A stretch of 64,000 nucleotides of DNA from Zhihengliuella halotolerans (lineage in GTDB: Bacteria > Actinomycetota > Actinomycetes > Actinomycetales > Micrococcaceae): positions 1,302,001-1,366,000 of the forward strand of contig NZ_SHLA01000001.1 of assembly GCF_004217565.1 (NCBI RefSeq). Direction: 5' to 3'. A program made the translations under genes and the position numbers. Positions 56,941 through 64,000 of this stretch are shown in pieces. The notes beneath the pieces were generated by a model. The model saw only the letters and a list, made by a program, of their open reading frames with translations, did no database searches and was not told the DNA's origin. Positions within the stretch are counted from its first letter, which is position 1. Each line of letters starts with the position of its first letter.

Positions 56941-57621
56941 TCATCGGTCGGAAGTGGACTGCTGCTGGACGGCTCGACGGGCCCGGACCCGCCGGGCCAG
57001 CCACACGACGACGGCGCCGAGTACGACCGCGATCACGACCTTCTGCAGGACGCCGGCGTATTCCTCGACGACGTGCCACTGTTCGCCAAGCCAGTAGCCC
57101 GCCAGCACGAACACCGAGTTCCAGATCGCACTCCCCGCCAGCGTCAATCCGAGGAAGACTCCGGGGTGCATCCCGGTGATCCCGGCGGGGACGGAGACGA
57201 GCGAGCGGAAGATCGGCACCATCCGGCCGAAGAACACCGTCTTGGTCCCGTGGCGGTCGAACCAGGCCTCGACCCTGTCGACGTCGTCGATCGAGACCAG
57301 CGGCAGCGAGTGGATGATACGCCGCGTCCGCTCCCGGCCGAGCAGCCGTCCCACGAGATAGAGGAGGAAAGCACCCGCGCCGGAGCCGAGCGTCGTCCAG
57401 ATCAGCGCCTCGGCGAGGCTGAAGGATCCGCGACTGGCGGCGAAGCCCGCCAACGGGAGGATGAGCTCGCTCGGCAGCGGCGGGAACAGGTTCTCCAACG
57501 CGATGGCGAGGGCGGCCCCGGGCGCACCGATCGAGTCCATCAGCCCGACCGCCCAGTCGGCGAGGTCGCCGATCCACGTGCCGGAATCCGGCGTACCCGC
57601 GGCCGTCATCGTCTGCTTCAT
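56941..57621 (-). CDS. DedA-family membrane protein
   Basis: 226 residues with about five membrane segments. DedA/VTT marks are ENLFPPLPSELILPLAGF, GAGAFLLYLVGRLLGRER, HGTKTVFFGRMVPIFRSLVSVPAGITGM and the final GYWLGEQW. Family members are linked to lipid-carrier recycling (undecaprenyl phosphate or phosphatidylethanolamine flipping). ATG 57621 is used; a TTG lies one codon upstream. A 19-bp perfect hairpin (57643-57661) separates it from rdgB. Confidence 0.9.
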   Translation of the reverse strand: MKQTMTAAGTPDSGTWIGDLADWAVGLMDSIGAPGAALAIALENLFPPLPSELILPLAGFAASRGSFSLAEALIWTTLGSGAGAFLLYLVGRLLGRERTRRIIHSLPLVSIDDVDRVEAWFDRHGTKTVFFGRMVPIFRSLVSVPAGITGMHPGVFLGLTLAGSAIWNSVFVLAGYWLGEQWHVVEEYAGVLQKVVIAVVLGAVVVWLARRVRARRAVQQQSTSDR

Positions 57622-57669
57622 CAAGATCCGTTCGTCGGTGAGCCGCCGGGAGGCCCGGCGGAGGAGGCG

Positions 57670-58290
57670 TCAGCGCGACAGCGCCGCGACGACCTCCGGC
57701 AGCAGGGCGCGGAACGCCTGGCCCCGGTGGCTGATGGCGTTCTTCTCCGCCGGCTCGAGCTCCGCGCAGCTGCGTGTCTGCCCGGCCGGCTGCAAGATCG
57801 GGTCGTAGCCGAACCCACCGGCACCACGCGGCTCGCGCAGCAGTGTGCCCTCGAGACGCCCGACGCGCACCGCGGTCGCCCCGCCGGGGTCCGCCAGCGC
57901 GGCCGCGCACACGAACGCCGCTCCCCGGTGCCCGTCGCCGATGTCGGCGACCTGCGCCAGCAGGAGCTCGAGGTTGGCCACGTCGTCGCCGTGGCGTCCG
58001 GCCCAGCGCGCCGAGAAGATGCCCGGCGCCCCGCCCATGACGTCGACCGACAGGCCGGAGTCGTCGGCAATCGCCAGCAGGCCCGTCGCTTCTGCGACGG
58101 CTCTTGCCTTCAACAGCGAATTCTCCTCGAACGTCACGCCGTCCTCGACGACGTCCGGTGCCCCCACCGCCGCGGCGTCGACGACCTGCGTGTCGACGTC
58201 GAGCCCCTCGACCTGGCCGCGCAACAGCTCGCGCAGCTCCCGGACCTTGCCCTGGTTGTGAGTCGCGAGTACCAGCCGGGGCCCGCTCAC
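57670..58290 (-). CDS. rdgB: Non-canonical purine NTP pyrophosphatase (XTP/dITP)
   Basis: Removes inosine, xanthosine and similar triphosphates from the pool. 206 residues. [67 protein letters not shown] and [24 protein letters not shown] are the family marks. The start is GTG 58290, overlapping the rph stop (GTGA). The usual actinobacterial rph-rdgB pair. Confidence 0.96.
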   Translation of the reverse strand: MSGPRLVLATHNQGKVRELRELLRGQVEGLDVDTQVVDAAAVGAPDVVEDGVTFEENSLLKARAVAEATGLLAIADDSGLSVDVMGGAPGIFSARWAGRHGDDVANLELLLAQVADIGDGHRGAAFVCAAALADPGGATAVRVGRLEGTLLREPRGAGGFGYDPILQPAGQTRSCAELEPAEKNAISHRGQAFRALLPEVVAALSR

Positions 58291-59069
58291 GCGCTGGCCT
58301 CGAGCACCTCGCGCTGAATGCGGGTCAGCTCCGCGGTGCCCAGCAGCGCCAAGTCCAGCAGGGCGTCGAGCTCCTCCCGCTTGAAGGGCGCCCCCTCGGC
58401 GGTGCCCTGGACCTCGACGAAGTCCCCGGATCCCGTGACGACGACGTTCATGTCGGTCTCGGCGCGCACGTCCTCCACGTAGGGCAGGTCGAGCATCGGC
58501 GTGCCGTCGATGATACCGACCGACACAGCGGAGACGGTGTCCGTGAGCACCTGGGCGTTCTTCTTGATCAGGCCCTGCTCGCGCGCCCACTTGACCGCCT
58601 CGGCCAGCGCGACGAAAGCGCCGGTGATCGCCGCGGTCCGGGTGCCGCCGTCGGCCTGGAGCACGTCGCAGTCCAGCACGATCGTGTTCTCGCCGAGGGC
58701 TTTGGTGTCGATGATGGAGCGCAGCGAGCGGCCGATCAGGCGGGAGATCTCGTGCGTGCGGCCGCCGATCTTGCCCTTCACGGACTCGCGCGAGCTGCGG
58801 GTGTTGGTTGCGCGCGGCAGCATCGCGTATTCGGCGGTGACCCAGCCCTTGCCCTCGCCCTTGAGCCAGCGCGGGACGCCCTCGGTCAGCGACGCCGTGC
58901 AGAGCACCCTCGTGTTGCCGAATTCGATGAGGGCCGAGCCCTCGGCCTGCGCCGACCAGGCGCGCGTGATGGTGATCGGACGGAGCTGATCGCACGCCCG
59001 GCCGTCCTCTCGGACGACGGCGGTGGCGGGCACGCTGGAACCGGTGGAAGTCTGCGGGGAGGAAATCAT
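58287..59069 (-). CDS. rph: Ribonuclease PH
   Basis: Phosphorolytic 3'-exoribonuclease for tRNA ends. 260 residues. [49 protein letters not shown] and [25 protein letters not shown] are the family signature. ATG 59069 has TAGACT ending 7 nt upstream (leaderless); a GTG two codons earlier lies too close to that box. Confidence 0.96.
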   Translation of the reverse strand: MISSPQTSTGSSVPATAVVREDGRACDQLRPITITRAWSAQAEGSALIEFGNTRVLCTASLTEGVPRWLKGEGKGWVTAEYAMLPRATNTRSSRESVKGKIGGRTHEISRLIGRSLRSIIDTKALGENTIVLDCDVLQADGGTRTAAITGAFVALAEAVKWAREQGLIKKNAQVLTDTVSAVSVGIIDGTPMLDLPYVEDVRAETDMNVVVTGSGDFVEVQGTAEGAPFKREELDALLDLALLGTAELTRIQREVLEASA

Positions 59070-59105
59070 ACGCACCAGTCTAGGTGCCCGAACCCGCGGA
59101 AAGGA

Positions 59106-60014
59106 TCAGCGGCCCGGCCGGCCCGGCCATGTGCGTTGTTTGGGGTCTGCGCGGATCAGCGCGACCGGGGCCGTCGGCATGGCCTTCGGGTCGCCGAGGC
59201 GATTACCGGACCAGACGCCGTAGGTGACGCCCGAGACCGCGACCGCGATGCCGCCGTCGTACACCTCGCTGGCCTCGTTGACCACGGTGTTGATGTCCGT
59301 CCAGACCGGGATGTGCGTGAGCAGCAGGCGGTGCACCCCGGCCGCGGTGGCGGCTTCGCCGGCCCGCTTGCCGGTGAGGTGCACGCCCTCGATGTGGTCG
59401 TCGCGGCCCTCTTCGAACGCGGCCTCGCAGAGGAAGATGTCGGCGCCGCGCGCGGCCTCGACGAGCCCGTCGCACGAGTCGGTGTCCCCGGAATACGTGA
59501 GTACCGACGTCATCATCGACCCGTCGGCTACGGGTTCGGTGGCCTCCACCCGCAGGGCGTACGCCTCCTCGATCGGGTGGCGCACCGGGTAGGGCGTGAT
59601 CCGGAACGGGCCGATCTCGATCGGTTCGAGCGCCTTCCACGGCTGGAAGTCGAAATCCTTGTGCATGCCCTCGGGGTCCTCCGGGGCCAGGCCGTACGCG
59701 GTGCCGATCCGGTTCTCGGTCGCCTCCGGACCCCAGACGAGCATCCGGTCGCGGCCCCACTTCTTCGGGTCCCAGCGGATCGCGACATGCATGCCGCACA
59801 GGTCCATGAAGTGGTCGGGGTGCAGGTGCGTGATGAGCACTCCGTCGAGGTCGCGCAAGTCCGTATAGCGCTGCAGCACTCCGACGGCGCCGGACCCGAG
59901 GTCGAGCAGGATCTGCCAGTCGCGTTCGCCGTCGAACGCGCTCACGAGATAGCAGGACGCAGGCGATCCGGGCCCGGGGAACGACCCCGTGCAGCCGATG
60001 ATGGTCAGTTTCAT
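59106..60014 (-). CDS. MBL-fold metallohydrolase, Rv1339-like (candidate cAMP phosphodiesterase)
   Basis: 302 residues. [60 protein letters not shown] (HxHxDH metal motif), [32 protein letters not shown] and LLLTHIPVW show a complete metallo-beta-lactamase fold of RNase Z type. Its place between murI and rph is that of Rv1339 in Mycobacterium tuberculosis, reported to hydrolyse cAMP. A C-terminal extension of about 45 residues follows. ATG overlaps the murI stop by 4 bp. Confidence 0.88.
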   Translation of the reverse strand: MKLTIIGCTGSFPGPGSPASCYLVSAFDGERDWQILLDLGSGAVGVLQRYTDLRDLDGVLITHLHPDHFMDLCGMHVAIRWDPKKWGRDRMLVWGPEATENRIGTAYGLAPEDPEGMHKDFDFQPWKALEPIEIGPFRITPYPVRHPIEEAYALRVEATEPVADGSMMTSVLTYSGDTDSCDGLVEAARGADIFLCEAAFEEGRDDHIEGVHLTGKRAGEAATAAGVHRLLLTHIPVWTDINTVVNEASEVYDGGIAVAVSGVTYGVWSGNRLGDPKAMPTAPVALIRADPKQRTWPGRPGR

Positions 60015-60952
60015 GATCCTCTTCCTACCGACGCCCGTTCGATCATTTCAGGAGTCACCTTGGCTATCGACCCCGTCGGGTACCTCGCCGCGACATGCTC
60101 CACGTGCTCGACGCCCAGGACCTCGGGCCCGAGGAACCGTCGCGCCAACGCCTCAAACGTACCCGCGTCGCCGGTCGCGATGAAATGATGACTCGGCGCT
60201 GCTTCTTCGACGCGGGAGAGACCCGAGCGCACCAGGGCCGAGTAGACGTCTTTTGCGGTCTCCTCGGCTGAGGAGACGAGCGTGACCCGGTCCCCCATGA
60301 CGTAGGAGAGCACGCCCGTGAGCAGCGGGTAATGCGTGCAGCCGAGCACGAGGGTGTCGACGTCGGCCGTCTTGAGCGGGGCCAGGTACTCCTCCGCCGT
60401 CGCGAGCAATTCGTCGCCGGTCGTGATCCCGCGCTCGACGAATTCGACGAAACGCGGGCACGCGGCCGAGGTGATCTCCAGCTGCGGTGCGGCCGCGAAG
60501 GCGTCCTCGTAGGCCCGGGAGCCGACGGTCGCGGCCGTGCCGATGACGCCGATGCGCCCGTTGCGGGTGGCGGCGACGGCGCGGCGCACCGCCGGCTGGA
60601 TGACCTCGACGACGGGGATCCCGTAGCGGGCGGTGTAGCGTTCGCGCGCGTCGCGGAGGACGGCGGCGGAGGCCGAGTTGCACGCGATGACGAGCAGCTT
60701 CACACCGGAATCAACGAGCTCGTCCATGATCCCGAGAGCATTGGCCCGGACCTCGGCGATGGGCAGCGGCCCGTACGGGCTGCGCGCCGTATCGCCGACG
60801 TAGAGGGTGGATTCCCCGGGCAGCTGATCGATCACGGCCCGCGAGACGGTCAGCCCGCCCACGCCCGAATCGAAGATCCCGATGGGCGCCGACGCGCGCA
60901 GCTCCCGTTCGACGGTGGAGACGGGCCGTTCGGCGAATGATTCAACTGCCAT
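60011..60952 (-). CDS. murI: Glutamate racemase
   Basis: Makes D-glutamate for peptidoglycan. 313 residues. [37 protein letters not shown] (first catalytic Cys, with Ser in place of the common Thr after Asn) and [15 protein letters not shown] (second Cys) are clear. A TATTCT box ends 8 nt before ATG 60952. The N-terminal 22 residues are an extension. Confidence 0.96.
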   Translation of the reverse strand: MAVESFAERPVSTVERELRASAPIGIFDSGVGGLTVSRAVIDQLPGESTLYVGDTARSPYGPLPIAEVRANALGIMDELVDSGVKLLVIACNSASAAVLRDARERYTARYGIPVVEVIQPAVRRAVAATRNGRIGVIGTAATVGSRAYEDAFAAAPQLEITSAACPRFVEFVERGITTGDELLATAEEYLAPLKTADVDTLVLGCTHYPLLTGVLSYVMGDRVTLVSSAEETAKDVYSALVRSGLSRVEEAAPSHHFIATGDAGTFEALARRFLGPEVLGVEHVEHVAARYPTGSIAKVTPEMIERASVGRGS

Positions 60953-61002
60953 GATGAATCAGAATATCCGACGGCGGCGTGATGACGGGCATTGCCCCGC
61001 GC

Positions 61003-61704
61003 CTAATCGAGGGTCTCGAGCAGGGCCTGCATCAGGCTCTCCTGCACCCAGCTGACGAAGTTGTACACCAGGGCGAGGTAGTCGTCGATCGACTCGGCAT
61101 CGGCCCAGTCGTCGACGCCGTGCACGCGCTCCGAGTCGGCGTCCGTCCGGATGTCGAGGCGTTCGGCGAGAACCAGCCGGACGTCGTTGAGGGCGGCTGC
61201 GAACCGCTGGGCGGCCGCCTCGTCGAGCGCGATGTGCGCGGACTCCAGCACCATCGTCGCCGCGCGCAACGCCGCGACCTTCGATTGCCGCAGCCCGCGC
61301 TCCGTCATCGCGCGGAACGCCGCCGACGCCTCCGGGTCGTCGCGCACGGCGTCCGGCAGCAGGCGAAGCACGGCCGGGTCCGACGGCGGGTCCGGCGCGG
61401 GCGTCTCCCCGTCACCGAAGTCCTCCGGCGACAGGCCCGTCAGCGCCCAGAGCGGATCGCGCTCGGGCGCCAGTTCCTGCTCCGATTCGCCGTCAGCGGC
61501 CTGGGCGGCGGCATCCTGGGCGGAGGCAGGGGACTCCTCGGGGGCGGGCCGCTTCCCGGGCGCATCGTCGACCGGCGCGCCGGCGTCGTCGTCGGGCTCG
61601 AGCATGATGACGACGTCGTCGAACAGGTTGCGCAGCAGATCCCGCTCGGTACGCTCTAGTTGGCCGACGATCCCCCGCGGGGAGTTCCTGAATGCACGCG
61701 CCAT
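61003..61704 (-). CDS. DUF2017-family protein
   Basis: 233 residues. MARAFRNSPRGIVGQLERTERDLLRNLFDDVVIMLEP is the family start; a Glu/Pro/Ala-rich insert of about 60 residues follows, then [43 protein letters not shown] and LALVYNFVSWVQESLMQAL. Function unknown, but it is regularly next to clpS in actinobacteria, which suggests a role with the Clp protease. It overlaps clpS by 1 bp (TGATG). Confidence 0.88.
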   Translation of the reverse strand: MARAFRNSPRGIVGQLERTERDLLRNLFDDVVIMLEPDDDAGAPVDDAPGKRPAPEESPASAQDAAAQAADGESEQELAPERDPLWALTGLSPEDFGDGETPAPDPPSDPAVLRLLPDAVRDDPEASAAFRAMTERGLRQSKVAALRAATMVLESAHIALDEAAAQRFAAALNDVRLVLAERLDIRTDADSERVHGVDDWADAESIDDYLALVYNFVSWVQESLMQALLETLD

Positions 61705-62015
61705 CAGACTTCGTCCGCCCGCTTGAGCGTGGCCCAGAGACCGAATTCGTGCATCGCCGACACGTCGGCCTCGATCTTCTCCCGCGAGCCCGTCGCCACA
61801 ACGGCCTTGCCCGCGTTGTGCACCTGCATCATCAGCTCGTCGGCTTTGCCCTTCGGATACCCGAAGTAGCTGCGGAAGACGTAGCTGACGTAGCTCATCA
61901 GGTTCACGGGGTCGTTCCAGACGATCAGGACGTAAGGGACATCGAGCTCCGTCGCCTCGGCGGTCTGGGCCTCGGCTTCAGTGCGATCGACGGTCTCAGG
62001 ACTCATCATGGGCAT
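61704..62015 (-). CDS. clpS: ClpS, adaptor of the Clp protease
   Basis: 103 residues. VPYVLIVWNDPVNLMSYVSYVFRSYFGYPKGKADELMMQVHNAGKAVVATGSREKIEADVSAMHEFGLWATL holds the N-degron pocket residues (NDP, the MxxVHxxG region). It hands N-end rule substrates to ClpAP/ClpCP. TAGACT ends 6 nt before ATG 62015: leaderless start. Confidence 0.96.
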   Translation of the reverse strand: MPMMSPETVDRTEAEAQTAEATELDVPYVLIVWNDPVNLMSYVSYVFRSYFGYPKGKADELMMQVHNAGKAVVATGSREKIEADVSAMHEFGLWATLKRADEV

Positions 62016-62154
62016 TATTCCAGTCTAGTTCTTCTCTCCGCGTCCTTCACCCCGGCGGCGCGGGTGGAGCGCGCCCTGGCGCCGGCGATGAGTAGAGTGG
62101 ATTCCCGGGCGCGCCTCGACCGCCCCGACGAGTGCCGAACCACAGGAGCTTTCC

Positions 62155-63465
62155 ATGCCGCAGCAGCCCACAGCGCTTTTCACGGACCAGTACGAGCTGA
62201 CCATGCTCCAGGCGTCGCTGCGCTCGGGCGCGGCCCACCGAAAATCGGTCTTCGAGGCCTTCGCACGCCGGCTGCCCGAGGGGCGCCGCTACGGCGTCGT
62301 GGCCGGAACGGGCCGGGTGCTCGAGGGCCTGGCAAACTTCCGGTTCGAGACCGAGCAGCTCGACTACCTCTCCGATCAGCGCATCGTCAACGACGAGACG
62401 ATCGACTACCTGCGCGACTTCGAGTTCACGGGCGATATCTACGGCTACCCCGAGGGCGAGCTCTACTTCCCCAACTCCCCCATCCTCGTCGTCGAATCCA
62501 CGTTCGCCGAGGCGTGCGTGCTCGAGACCTTCATCCTCTCCGTGCTCAACCACGACTCCGCGATCGCCTCTGCGGCGTCGCGCATGGTCGCAGCCGCGCA
62601 CGGCCGACCGTGCGTGGAAATGGGATCGCGCCGGACCCACGAGGAATCCGCCGTCGCCGCGGCCCGGGCCGCCGTCATCGCTGGCTTCGAGGCCACTTCC
62701 AATCTCGAGGCGGGATTCCGCTACGGGCTCAAAACGGTCGGCACGGCCGCACACTCGTTCACGCTCCTGCACGACTCCGAGCGTGCCGCCTTCGAGGCCC
62801 AAGTCGCCTCGCTCGGCCGCGGGACCACCCTGCTGGTCGACACCTACGACGTCGCGGCGGGCGTACACACCGCCGTCGAGGTGGCCGGCCCAGAGCTGGG
62901 TGCCGTACGGCTCGACTCGGGCGACCTCGTCGACCAGGCGCGCTGGGTGCGCGGCATGCTCGACGATCTGGGGAACCACAACACCCGGATCATGGTCACG
63001 AGCGACCTCGACGAGCACGCGATCGCCTCACTGCAGGCCGCACCCGTCGACGCCTACGGCGTCGGCACCTCCCTGGTGACCGGTTCGGGCGCGCCCACGG
63101 CGTCGATGGTCTACAAGCTCGTGAGCCGCCAGAACGACGCCGGCGAATACGTCGACGTCGCCAAGGCCGCAAAGAACAAGACCAGCGTCGGCGGTCGCAA
63201 ACAGGCCGTGCGCCAGCTGGACGGCCGGTCGCGCGCGACCGCCGAACTCGTCGGCATCGGCCGGCGCCCATCGGCGGACGAGAACGACCGCGACCTCATG
63301 GTCCAGCTCGTCGAAGCCGGCCGCGTCGACACCGCCTACACCGGAGCCGCAGGCGTCCGGAAGGCGACCGAACGGCACACGGCCAGCATCGGCGAACTGC
63401 CCGGTATCGCGCGCAAGATGCAGCGGGGAGAGCCGGTCATCGCGACCGAATTCATCACTGCCTGA
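62155..63465 (+). CDS. pncB: Nicotinate phosphoribosyltransferase
   Basis: NAD salvage: nicotinate and PRPP to nicotinate mononucleotide. 436 residues. TDQYELTMLQASLRSG, FEAFARRLPEGRRYGVVAGTGRVLEGL, FILSVLNHDSAIASAASRM, EMGSRRTHEESAVAAARAAVIAGFEATSN, LLVDTYDV and VRLDSGDLVDQARWVRGMLDDLG are typical. ATG 62155 has AGGAG 7 nt upstream; TAGAGT (62093-62098) is a likely -10. No NrtR-like box is visible. Followed by pncA. Confidence 0.96.
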   Translation: MPQQPTALFTDQYELTMLQASLRSGAAHRKSVFEAFARRLPEGRRYGVVAGTGRVLEGLANFRFETEQLDYLSDQRIVNDETIDYLRDFEFTGDIYGYPEGELYFPNSPILVVESTFAEACVLETFILSVLNHDSAIASAASRMVAAAHGRPCVEMGSRRTHEESAVAAARAAVIAGFEATSNLEAGFRYGLKTVGTAAHSFTLLHDSERAAFEAQVASLGRGTTLLVDTYDVAAGVHTAVEVAGPELGAVRLDSGDLVDQARWVRGMLDDLGNHNTRIMVTSDLDEHAIASLQAAPVDAYGVGTSLVTGSGAPTASMVYKLVSRQNDAGEYVDVAKAAKNKTSVGGRKQAVRQLDGRSRATAELVGIGRRPSADENDRDLMVQLVEAGRVDTAYTGAAGVRKATERHTASIGELPGIARKMQRGEPVIATEFITA

Positions 63466-63527
63466 TTCCCCCATTCGGGGACCGTCCGCACTAGGCTGAC
63501 GACAGACCAACGTCGAGAGGAACAACC

Positions 63528-64000
63528 GTGGCCGACGCACTCATCATCGTCGATGTGCAGAACGACTTCTGCGAGGGAGGCGCTCTCGGCGTCGACGGCG
63601 GCAGCCGGGCCGCCGCAGGCATCGCCGAGCACGTCGCCGCCGGCGACTACGACTTCGTCGTGGCGACCCAAGACTGGCACATCGAGCCCGGAGACCACTT
63701 CTCCGATTCCCCGGACTTCGTGGACTCGTGGCCCGTGCACTGCGTGGCCGGCGATCCCGGCTCCGCCCTGCACGAGGGCCTCGACCCGATCCGCGACCGA
63801 CTCGCGGCGATCTTCCGCAAAGGCGAGTACACCGCCGCGTATTCCGGTTTCGAGGGGCGGCTCGCGCCCGGCAACGGCCAGGACGACGGCGGCGCGGCCG
63901 GCGCCGCGGGTGAGGGCGCCATGCCTCCTCTCGCCGAGTGGCTCGCCGAGCGCGGTGTCACCGAGGTGCGGGTCGTCGGCATCGCGACCGACTACTGCGT
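63528..64000 (+). CDS. pncA: Nicotinamidase (5' part, runs off the right edge)
   Basis: Converts nicotinamide to nicotinate, feeding pncB. 157 residues are present. ALIIVDVQNDFCEGGALGV holds the catalytic Asp, TQDWHIEPGDHFSD the metal ligands (Asp/His), FRKGEYTAAYSGFEG the catalytic Lys, and VVGIATDYCV at the very end the catalytic Cys. The start is GTG 63528 with GAGAGGA upstream; TAGGCT near 63492 may be its own -10. Confidence 0.94.
   Translation, partial: MADALIIVDVQNDFCEGGALGVDGGSRAAAGIAEHVAAGDYDFVVATQDWHIEPGDHFSDSPDFVDSWPVHCVAGDPGSALHEGLDPIRDRLAAIFRKGEYTAAYSGFEGRLAPGNGQDDGGAAGAAGEGAMPPLAEWLAERGVTEVRVVGIATDYC

Overview
The window reads as a chromosomal segment of a high-GC Gram-positive actinobacterium, most likely of the Micrococcaceae (Arthrobacter relatives). 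The reasons are the strong GC skew of the codons, the gene order clpS-DUF2017-murI-MBL hydrolase-rph-rdgB, the ilvD/ilvBNC/serA/leuB neighbourhood, a Lrp-linked branched-chain dehydrogenase operon, an Arthrobacter-type homoprotocatechuate dioxygenase and three CWB2 cell-surface proteins. The genus cannot be fixed from the sequence alone. I see no prophage, insertion sequence or CRISPR array.

Layout. 1-9.7 kb: 5' part of leuB, a low-GC gene for a Tat-exported beta-propeller, a NarL-type two-component system, an LCP-family lipoprotein and a two-gene FtsX-type ABC transporter. 9.8-18.8 kb: metG, serA and three secreted proteins with cell-wall-binding (CWB2) repeats, one with a PGRP-type amidase domain and one with a SpoIID domain. 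18.9-24.4 kb: branched-chain amino acid synthesis, ilvBNC with a 15-codon leader peptide and transcription attenuator, and ilvD. 24.5-31.1 kb: a small unknown gene, tRNA-Lys, bcp, tRNA-Leu, an orphan Tat lipoprotein solute-binding protein, mqo, and a luciferase-like monooxygenase with its MarR regulator. 31.1-37.0 kb: NAD synthesis operon nrtR-nadA-nadB-nadC-nifS, almost every junction overlapping, with an NrtR-type operator in front.

37.0-40.8 kb: a Lrp/AsnC regulator divergent from E1-alpha, E1-beta, a free-standing lipoyl domain and an alpha/beta hydrolase. This 2-oxoacid dehydrogenase operon has no complete E2, which is the most unusual gene arrangement here. 40.9-47.2 kb: homoprotocatechuate degradation (an FAA hydrolase-RraA fusion, a GntR regulator, HpaE, HpaD) and a convergent MHS-type transporter. 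47.4-50.6 kb: phosphoribosyltransferase, META lipoprotein, IclR regulator and an MFS transporter. 50.7-55.0 kb: sbcDC. 55.1-64 kb: a degenerate ADP-ribosylglycohydrolase-like protein, a DEDDh exonuclease with BRCT domain, DedA, rdgB, rph, an Rv1339-like MBL hydrolase, murI, DUF2017, clpS, then pncB and the 5' part of pncA.

Two themes tie the window together. One is NAD and branched-chain carbon: de novo NAD synthesis, NAD salvage, Ile/Val/Leu synthesis and branched-chain oxoacid oxidation each have recognisable local control (NrtR box, attenuator, Lrp-like repeats). The other is translation start: about a dozen genes have a TANNNT box ending 6-8 nt before the start codon and no Shine-Dalgarno sequence, which predicts leaderless mRNAs. 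No stretch over about 300 bases lacks an assigned feature, except 14243-14554, described in its own entry.
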